This document shows, piece by piece, positions 3,859-8,914 of a stretch of DNA of 8,914 bases. Source of the DNA: Methanobacteriota archaeon (GTDB taxonomy: Archaea; Hydrothermarchaeota; Hydrothermarchaeia; Hydrothermarchaeales; SZUA-236); contig RFHW01000113.1 in NCBI GenBank assembly GCA_003695745.1, forward strand, positions 1 through 8,914, given 5' to 3'. The notes under the pieces were generated by a model. The model was not told the origin of the DNA, made no database searches, and saw only the letters and a list, made by a program, of their open reading frames with translations. The first letter of the stretch is position 1, and each line of letters opens with the position of its first letter. A program made the translations under genes and the position numbers.

Positions 3859-5342
3859 GCATAAACCGCCATTTCCCGGTGCTCATCGTTGTGGCCCCCC
3901 TCCTCGCCTCATATCTTGCGCCCATGCTCTGGAGATGGCAGAGAAGGCTTGTGAAACCCATTGTCCTCTCCGCAGCAGCCCTCTCCTTTTCGATGTCCCT
4001 CTCCACGGCCCTTCAGGTGCTCCGCAGCGGCCCTGTGAGCTACCACGTTGGGAGCTGGGAGCCGCCATGGGGGATAGAGCTCTATGTGGATTATCTCTCG
4101 GCCTACATGGCCGTTGTGGTGACTGCTGTGGGTCTGCTCATCCTCATCTACGCCACGGAATATGCTGAGAAACTGGTTGACGAGAAGAACAGAGGCCTCT
4201 TTTTCACCCTGGCCCTGCTTTTGATCGCCGGCCTGACTGGCATGGTGGTGACGGGGGATGTGTTCAACCTCTTCGTCTTCCTTGAGATCGCCTCCCTCGC
4301 CTCATACGCCCTTGTGCCCATTGCAGGCAAAAAAGGGTCTAAAGGCAGGTTTGAGGCCAGCTTCAGGTACCTCTACATGGGCGCCATCGCATCCACCTTC
4401 ATACTCATCGGCATAGGGCTCGCATACATGGCCACAGGCACCCTGAACATGGCCGACATGGCCCGCCTGCTGCCAGAGGCGAGGCAGGAATACCCCCGGC
4501 TCATCGTTGCATCCCTTGGTTTCTTCATCGTGGGCTTCAGCATAAAGTGCGCCCTCTTCCCCCTCCACCTGTGGCTGCCTGACGCATATGCCCACGCCCC
4601 CATGCCTGTGAACGCCCTCTCATCAGGTCTCACCATCAAGGTCATGGCCTACGCCATGATCAGGCTTTTCTACAGCGTCTTCGGCATAGGCTTCGTCTCC
4701 GGCACAGGTCTCCTCTCCGCCCTCCAGGTCATCGCAGGCACAGCCATCATCGTAGGCTCGCTCCTTGCAATCACCCAGAACGACGTCATAAGGATACTCG
4801 CCTACTCCTCGGTAAGCCAGATAGGCTACATCATACTGGGCGCCACCCTTGTCACAAAGGACGGCCTTGCAGGAAGCCTCCTGCACATACTCCACCACAG
4901 CGTGATGAAGGGCGCCATGCTCCTTGCCGTGGGCGCCGTCATCTATAAGACCGGGAAGAGGGATATCAGGGACTACCGCGGCCTGGGCAAAAGGATGCCC
5001 TATACGATGGGCGCCTTTTCCATCGCGGCCCTCTCCATGGTGGGGATCCCCCCACTTACCGGTTTTGTGAGCAAGTGGATACTCCTCCTCGGCACGGTGG
5101 AGGCCAAGAGCTATGCATTCACCTTCGTGATCCTTGCAAGCAGCCTGCTCAACGCCGTCTATTACTTCAGGCTCATAAACTACATCCACTTCAAAGGCGA
5201 GACTGCCGGAGAGGTTGATGAAGCGCCTCCTGCCATGCTCATACCCATAATCATCCTCGGGCTTGGCGCAATCTTCCTGGGGGTGCTGGCAGGGCTCCCG
5301 CTCACCATCATATGGAAGGCGGTGGCCTCGGCAGGTCTCTAA
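3855..5342 (+). CDS. mnhD: Na+/H+ antiporter subunit MrpD/MnhD (NuoL/M/N-type, MbhH-like)
   Basis: This 495-residue polytopic protein, with about 14 membrane segments, is the main antiporter-like subunit related to NuoL, NuoM and NuoN of complex I. The proton-path residues are all in place. E144 sits in NLFVFLEIASLASY, K231 in FSIKCALFPLHLWLPDAY with H238, K262 in SGLTIKVMAY, H347/H348 and K352 in LLHILHHSVMKG, and K407 in LTGFVSKWILL. The length is normal for MrpD. The ATG overlaps the mnhC stop by four bases; only a weak purine-rich site (GAGGG at 3848-3852) precedes it. It is the last gene of the operon and the only large NuoL-type subunit, as the MrpA N-terminal counterpart is absent. If the complex exchanges Na+ for H+, this subunit should carry the proton route. 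Confidence 0.96.
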   Translation: MSINRHFPVLIVVAPLLASYLAPMLWRWQRRLVKPIVLSAAALSFSMSLSTALQVLRSGPVSYHVGSWEPPWGIELYVDYLSAYMAVVVTAVGLLILIYATEYAEKLVDEKNRGLFFTLALLLIAGLTGMVVTGDVFNLFVFLEIASLASYALVPIAGKKGSKGRFEASFRYLYMGAIASTFILIGIGLAYMATGTLNMADMARLLPEARQEYPRLIVASLGFFIVGFSIKCALFPLHLWLPDAYAHAPMPVNALSSGLTIKVMAYAMIRLFYSVFGIGFVSGTGLLSALQVIAGTAIIVGSLLAITQNDVIRILAYSSVSQIGYIILGATLVTKDGLAGSLLHILHHSVMKGAMLLAVGAVIYKTGKRDIRDYRGLGKRMPYTMGAFSIAALSMVGIPPLTGFVSKWILLLGTVEAKSYAFTFVILASSLLNAVYYFRLINYIHFKGETAGEVDEAPPAMLIPIIILGLGAIFLGVLAGLPLTIIWKAVASAGL

Positions 5343-5364
5343 GGGGGGTTTTCATAAGAAAAGG

Positions 5365-5372
5365 TTATATAT
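5365..5372 (+). promoter_or_regulatory. TATA box of the CBS-domain gene
   Basis: TTATATAT lies 47-54 bases ahead of the ATG at 5419, preceded by a purine-rich GAAAAGG that could serve as the TFB recognition element. Transcription would start near 5395, leaving a leader of about 25 bases with a weak GGGG at 5407-5410 as possible ribosome site. This separates the gene from the antiporter operon, which ends only 76 bases ahead. Confidence 0.65.
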
Positions 5373-5418
5373 GCCGTGAGGATAAAAAGAGAATCAACTC
5401 CTTTTTGGGGAATTAAAG

Positions 5419-6255
5419 ATGAAAGTAAAGGACATAATGACAACAGAGGTTATATGCGCCGAGGTGCCGGGCAAGTCAGAGGAGGCCCTGAGCCTCATAT
5501 TAAAGCATAATGTGACCGGGCTCCCTGTGATCAAAAAGGGAACGAAGGAGCTGATGGGGATTGTGAGCAAGACCGATTTCGCCCGCAACCCTGATGAGGG
5601 GCAGCTGGCCCTGCTCATGACCCGTGACGTGATCACAACAACCCCTGAGACCGATGTTTCGGAGGCCGTGAAAAGGCTCCTTGTGGCAGGCATCAAGAGG
5701 ATGCCGGTGGTGGACGGCGACAACAACCTCGTGGGCATCGTCACCTCAGAGGACCTTGTGTGGAAGGCGGTGTCAAGGCTGGACAGCGATGAGAAGGTGG
5801 TCTCCTACATGATGAAGTCCTTCACCGCCGTTTGGATGGACACCCCCCTGAAGGTGGCCTCTGAGATCATGCGGCTCTCAGGCTCAAGGGCGCTTCTCGT
5901 CCTTGATTCAAACGCCAAGCTCTACGGTGTTCTCACAGACACAGACCTTCTGAAGGTGGCCCAGCTCACAGAGTCCACGAAGAAGTCGGAGATGAGCGGC
6001 GGCACCGAGGGCGACAGCTGGGGCTGGGACAGCAAGAACATCATATATATCACGAAGAAGAGGCTTGAGGTGCCTGATAAGACGGTGGCAGACATCATAT
6101 CTGAGAAGGTGGTGACCGCCACCAAAGGCACGACCATCGGTGAGTGCGCCAAGAAGATGGCTGCGGCGAGGGTCGAGCTTGTGCCTGTCATCGACGCCGA
6201 GGGCAACATCGTCGGCGTGGTGCGCGACGTGGACCTGCTGCGGGCGCTTAAATAG
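5419..6255 (+). CDS. Protein with four CBS domains
   Basis: This 278-residue soluble protein is made of four CBS repeats forming two Bateman modules, which in known families bind adenine nucleotides or related ligands and act as energy or metabolite sensors. Repeats lie at about 4-55, 66-118, 128-182 and 222-277. The ligand motif G-h-x-T/S-x-x-D appears as GIVSKTD (47-53), GIVTSED (106-112) and GVLTDTD (170-176). The fourth is GVVRDVD (266-272), where R269 replaces the usual Thr/Ser, so that site may be altered. Between repeats 3 and 4 is a linker of about 40 residues with GDSWGWDSKNIIYITKKRLE at 198-217, unlike ordinary CBS sequence. No other effector domain is present. It has its own TATA box. 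The ligand and target are unknown. Confidence 0.9.
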   Translation: MKVKDIMTTEVICAEVPGKSEEALSLILKHNVTGLPVIKKGTKELMGIVSKTDFARNPDEGQLALLMTRDVITTTPETDVSEAVKRLLVAGIKRMPVVDGDNNLVGIVTSEDLVWKAVSRLDSDEKVVSYMMKSFTAVWMDTPLKVASEIMRLSGSRALLVLDSNAKLYGVLTDTDLLKVAQLTESTKKSEMSGGTEGDSWGWDSKNIIYITKKRLEVPDKTVADIISEKVVTATKGTTIGECAKKMAAARVELVPVIDAEGNIVGVVRDVDLLRALK

Positions 6256-6273
6256 GCCGGCAGGGCTGCCGCA

Positions 6274-6284
6274 TTTATTATATA
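6274..6284 (+). promoter_or_regulatory. TATA box of glyS, implying a leaderless message
   Basis: TTTATTATATA begins 19 bases after the stop of the CBS gene. Its centre is 28-30 bases ahead of the glyS ATG at 6308, so transcription would begin at or within a few bases of that ATG. No ribosome site is seen between them. The two facts together suggest that glyS is read from a leaderless or nearly leaderless mRNA. Confidence 0.6.
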
Positions 6285-6307
6285 TTACACATGGAAATCC
6301 CTTTTGT

Positions 6308-7966
6308 ATGGAAGATGTTATCGAGCTCGCCAGAAGACGGGGTTTTCTCTGGCCGTCCTACGAGATATACGGTGGTGCCAGCGGGTTCTATGACTACGGC
6401 CCGCTGGGCGCGGCGCTGAAGAACCGTGTTGAAGACCTGTGGCGGCGTTTCTTTGTCATAGGCGAGGGCTACATGGAGATATCCTCCCCAGCCATCGGGG
6501 TGGAGGAGGTCTTCAGGGCATCAGGCCATGTGAGCCACTTCGTGGACCCCATCGTCACATGCGAGAAATGCGGCGAAGGTTTCAGGGCGGACCACCTGCT
6601 CAAGGAGAAGGGTGTTGATACGGATGGGATGACCTATGAGGAGCTTGACGAGGAGCTCTCAAAGAGGAAGGTGCGGTGCCCTGCCTGCGGCGGCGGCCTC
6701 TCAAGGATCAACACCTTCAACCTCATGTTCAAAACCGGGATCGGTGCAGCCGGGCGGACCGGTTATCTCAGGCCTGAGACGGCACAGAACATATTCATCC
6801 TCTTCAACAGGCTCTATGAATTCTACAGGAAGAAGCTCCCCTTCGGCGTGGCCCAGCTGGGCCGGGCCTACAGGAACGAGATATCGCCCCGTCAGGGCCT
6901 TCTGCGGCTCAGGGAGTTCTCTCAGGCAGAGGCGGAGGTCTTCGTGGACCCGGGCTCAAAGGACCGCCACCCCCGGTTTCCAGAGGTCTCGCATGTGAAG
7001 CTGAGGCTCCTTCCGGGCGACGGCGAGCCCCGGGAGCTCACCGCAGCGGAGATGGTGGAAAAAGGCATCGTGGCCCACCAGTATCTCGCCTATCACATGG
7101 TCCGGACCTATCAGTTCCTCCGGGAGGCGGGCATCCCGGTGGAGAGGATTAGGTTCAGGCAGCACAGGAAGACCGAGATGGCCCATTATGCCTGTGACTG
7201 CTGGGACGCCGAGGTCCTGACAGAGCGCTACGGCTGGGTGGAAGTGGTGGGCATCGCCGACAGGACAGACTACGACTTGAGGTCGCACATCAGGGAAAGC
7301 GGTGTTGATCTGAAGGCATTCCTGCGATTTGACACCCCAAAAAGAGAAAAACGGGTGATACTGGAGCCTGATATGAAAAGGCTCGGCCCGGTCTATAAGG
7401 ATAAGGCAAAAGAAGTGGGGGAGCTGATCAGGGCCTCCGACCCGGGCAAGGTGAAGGGCGACGGCTCCATCGACATCGTCGTTGAGGGAGAGAGACTGAA
7501 TATCGAAAAGGGCATGTTCAGCAAAAAGACGGTGGAGGAGAGGGTGGAGGGCGAAAAGATAATACCCCATGTGATAGAGCCCTCTTTTGGCATAGACAGG
7601 ATCATCTACTGCATCCTTGAATCGGCCCGCACCACGGAGGAGAGGAACGGCGAGGAGCGCACCGTTCTCCGCCTGAAACCGGCAATCGCGCCCTATGACG
7701 TGGCCGTCTTCTCCCTCGTCTCCAAAGAGGGGCTTGACGAAAAGGCCTTTGAGGTCTTTGAGATGCTCAGGGAAAAGGGTTTTCTGGCATTATACGACAC
7801 ATCAGGCACCATCGGCCGCAGATATGCGAGGGCAGACGAGATCGGCGTCCCCTATGCCGTGACAGTGGATTTCCAGACCCTAGAGGACGACACCGTCACA
7901 ATCAGAGATAGGGACACGATGAAGCAGGAGCGGGTGAAGATAGCCGACCTTGCAGAGAGACTCTAA
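6308..7966 (+). CDS. glyS: Glycyl-tRNA synthetase, archaeal/eukaryotic dimeric type
   Basis: This class II synthetase charges tRNA-Gly with glycine using ATP, and is 552 residues long. The start MEDVIELARRRGFLWPSYEI is the usual family N-terminus. Motif 1 follows near 30-62. A zinc-binding insertion has C85-x-x-C88 (CEKC) and C124-x-x-C127 (CPAC). Motif 2 spans about 186-211, with RAYRNEISPRQGLLRLREF at 186-204. Motif 3 is PSFGIDRIIY at 425-434. The anticodon-binding domain covers about 455-552, including DTSGTIGRRYARADEIGVPY at 497-516. All key elements are intact. The frame stays open upstream to at least 6140, but this overlaps the CBS gene and gives non-family sequence; the ATG at 6291 is out of frame. 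The start at 6308 also agrees with the TATA box. It is transcribed in the same direction as the CBS gene but appears to have its own promoter. Confidence 0.98.
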   Translation: MEDVIELARRRGFLWPSYEIYGGASGFYDYGPLGAALKNRVEDLWRRFFVIGEGYMEISSPAIGVEEVFRASGHVSHFVDPIVTCEKCGEGFRADHLLKEKGVDTDGMTYEELDEELSKRKVRCPACGGGLSRINTFNLMFKTGIGAAGRTGYLRPETAQNIFILFNRLYEFYRKKLPFGVAQLGRAYRNEISPRQGLLRLREFSQAEAEVFVDPGSKDRHPRFPEVSHVKLRLLPGDGEPRELTAAEMVEKGIVAHQYLAYHMVRTYQFLREAGIPVERIRFRQHRKTEMAHYACDCWDAEVLTERYGWVEVVGIADRTDYDLRSHIRESGVDLKAFLRFDTPKREKRVILEPDMKRLGPVYKDKAKEVGELIRASDPGKVKGDGSIDIVVEGERLNIEKGMFSKKTVEERVEGEKIIPHVIEPSFGIDRIIYCILESARTTEERNGEERTVLRLKPAIAPYDVAVFSLVSKEGLDEKAFEVFEMLREKGFLALYDTSGTIGRRYARADEIGVPYAVTVDFQTLEDDTVTIRDRDTMKQERVKIADLAERL

Positions 7967-7975
7967 ACGACGGAC

Positions 7976-7992
7976 GAACCTGTCTAAGGTTC
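7976..7992 (+). terminator. Stem-loop after glyS, possible terminator
   Basis: GAACCT at 7976-7981 pairs exactly with AGGTTC at 7987-7992 around a five-base loop, ten bases after the glyS stop. No T-run follows directly; the nearest is TTTTT at 8044-8048. It may be a 3' processing or stability element instead of a terminator. Confidence 0.3.
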
Positions 7993-8081
7993 AATTATCT
8001 GAGACTCTCCTTCACAAATCGAATCAGCTTTAGAACAGTTAGCTTTTTAATGACAGAAGTCAAAGATAATATGTGGTTTGG

Positions 8082-8914
8082 ATGGGAAGATATGCTGATT
8101 TCATCCTTGATTTCCTCGCCCAGTTCGCAGGCGGGCGGGGCGGGGCTGAGAACGAGCTTGCAAGGTTCGGGCTTGCAGGCGGGTTCTGGGCGATCCTCCT
8201 GATCGTCACCTTGGGCAGGCTGCGCGAGGAGGAGCGGCCCCATGAAAGGTGGCTGGCCTACGGCTTCGCCCTCGGCCTCCTGCGTGAGACCTTCATGTTC
8301 ATCGTCGAGGGCCTTGACATCCTGGGAGTGGTGTCCAAGGACTCCATGCATCCCTTCTTCCCGCCCCTTGAGCACGCCCTCTCCATGGCCGCCGTCATAG
8401 TGGTGGCAGGCGCCTTCCTCCGCTATCTCCTTGAGGATGAGGTGCTGGCCCGCCGGTACATCAAGATCGGCCTTGCTGTCACAGCCTTCGATTATCTTGC
8501 CACCTTCTGGTGGTGGTACCTGTTCATAACTGCCAATCCATCCTTTAAATTCGGCCAGACCTGGGCGGACTGGCTCTTCAGGGTCACGGCCTCCGTCCTC
8601 TTTGCATACCCGCTCCTCCTGTTCTATAAACGGAGGATCCCGGGCTGGGTCAGGACCACCGTGCTCGTGGCCTTTTCCTTCTTCTTCCTCTGCGAGTTCC
8701 TCATGCTCTTCAACCTCGCCTCCGGAGAGGTCTACAAGGAGATATACAACCCCATACGTCACAGCCTCCACATCCTCGCCATACCGCTCCTTGGCAACGT
8801 CTATTACCTTGAGGCAAAGGAGCGGAGCAAAAGGGCCCGGAAGGAGCTCAGAGAGTCAAGGGACTTCATAAAGAGCGTCTTTGACAGCGTCCACGACGCC
8901 ATCTCAGTTATTGA
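8082..8914 (+). CDS. Membrane sensor protein, probably histidine kinase (5' part, cut by window edge)
   Basis: The visible 277 residues form a signalling protein's input region. About seven hydrophobic segments lie near 31-47, 57-76, 98-117, 126-149 (with FWWWYLF), 162-182, 190-213 and 227-243. They are followed by a charged helix (EAKERSKRARKELRESRD, 244-261) and then FIKSVFDSVHDAISVI at 262-277, which resembles the opening of a PAS domain. This architecture fits archaeal sensor histidine kinases with a seven-helix membrane input; a diguanylate-type or other output is possible, since the catalytic part is not in the window. The frame is closed upstream by TAA at 8067. I chose ATG 8082; GTG 8073 is the alternative. 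No good ribosome site is seen; CTTTTTAA at 8043-8050 could be a weak TATA box. It could phosphorylate a stand-alone receiver protein. Confidence 0.8.
   Translation, partial: MGRYADFILDFLAQFAGGRGGAENELARFGLAGGFWAILLIVTLGRLREEERPHERWLAYGFALGLLRETFMFIVEGLDILGVVSKDSMHPFFPPLEHALSMAAVIVVAGAFLRYLLEDEVLARRYIKIGLAVTAFDYLATFWWWYLFITANPSFKFGQTWADWLFRVTASVLFAYPLLLFYKRRIPGWVRTTVLVAFSFFFLCEFLMLFNLASGEVYKEIYNPIRHSLHILAIPLLGNVYYLEAKERSKRARKELRESRDFIKSVFDSVHDAISVI

Noticed and set aside
4623..5189. Minus-strand open frame of 188 codons inside mnhD
   Set aside because: It lies fully antisense to conserved MrpD motifs and its product is a low-complexity acidic/histidine-rich sequence typical of a shadow frame.
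6140..6307. Upstream in-frame extension of glyS by 56 codons
   Set aside because: It overlaps the end of the CBS gene in another frame, gives Arg/Ser/Cys-rich sequence, and lies ahead of the TATA box; the family N-terminus begins at 6308.
7995..8771. Long minus-strand open frame of 258 codons, rich in Glu and Gly
   Set aside because: It is antisense to the plus-strand membrane sensor gene, whose hydrophobic codons produce the acidic shadow. The plus frame gives membrane helices and a PAS-like start.
1..8914. CRISPR array, prophage or insertion sequence
   Set aside because: No regularly spaced direct repeats, no transposase or integrase motifs, and no attachment-site duplications were seen in the window.

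Overview
The window looks like chromosomal DNA of a euryarchaeon. Four things point there: a dimeric archaeal/eukaryotic-type glycyl-tRNA synthetase, A/T-rich TATA boxes about 25-50 bases ahead of several starts, strong GGAGGTGA-type ribosome sites inside one operon and an apparently leaderless glyS, and frequent ATA and AGG codons. A stand-alone response regulator and a membrane sensor protein are common in methanogen-related lineages, but the genus cannot be told from the sequence.

Left part (1 to about 1430): the 3' end of an unidentified plus-strand gene (ends at 151) faces a minus-strand stand-alone receiver-domain response regulator (273-650). A symmetric A7/T7 hairpin between them could terminate both. 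From 651 to about 1260 nothing is securely assigned. This stretch has short candidate ORFs on both strands, including a minus-strand 42-residue ORF whose stop overlaps the next start, and several good inverted repeats. Its base composition is visibly more A/T-rich than the rest.

Centre (about 1366 to 5342): one tightly packed eight-gene operon with a TATA box encodes an Mrp-type antiporter module in the order MrpE, MrpF, MrpG, two small proteins matching the split C-terminal part of MrpA (MbhD-like and MbhE-like), MrpB, MrpC and MrpD. Every junction overlaps. This is the gene order of MbhA-MbhH, the ion-translocating half of the Pyrococcus membrane-bound hydrogenase. Both ends of the operon are visible, with no large NuoL-like MrpA part and no hydrogenase or other redox genes. 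A Na+/H+ antiporter is the simplest reading, with MrpD carrying the proton-path residues.

Right part: a four-CBS-domain protein (5419-6255) and glyS (6308-7966) follow on the same strand, each with its own TATA box. The last gene (from 8082) runs off the edge. It begins with about seven membrane segments, then a charged helix and what looks like the start of a PAS domain, as in sensor histidine kinases. It could partner a response regulator such as the one at the left end, but nothing here links the two directly.

The core genes are recognisable families. The parts most worth a second look are the minimal antiporter operon, the unexplained 651-1260 stretch, and the hairpin-rich left edge.
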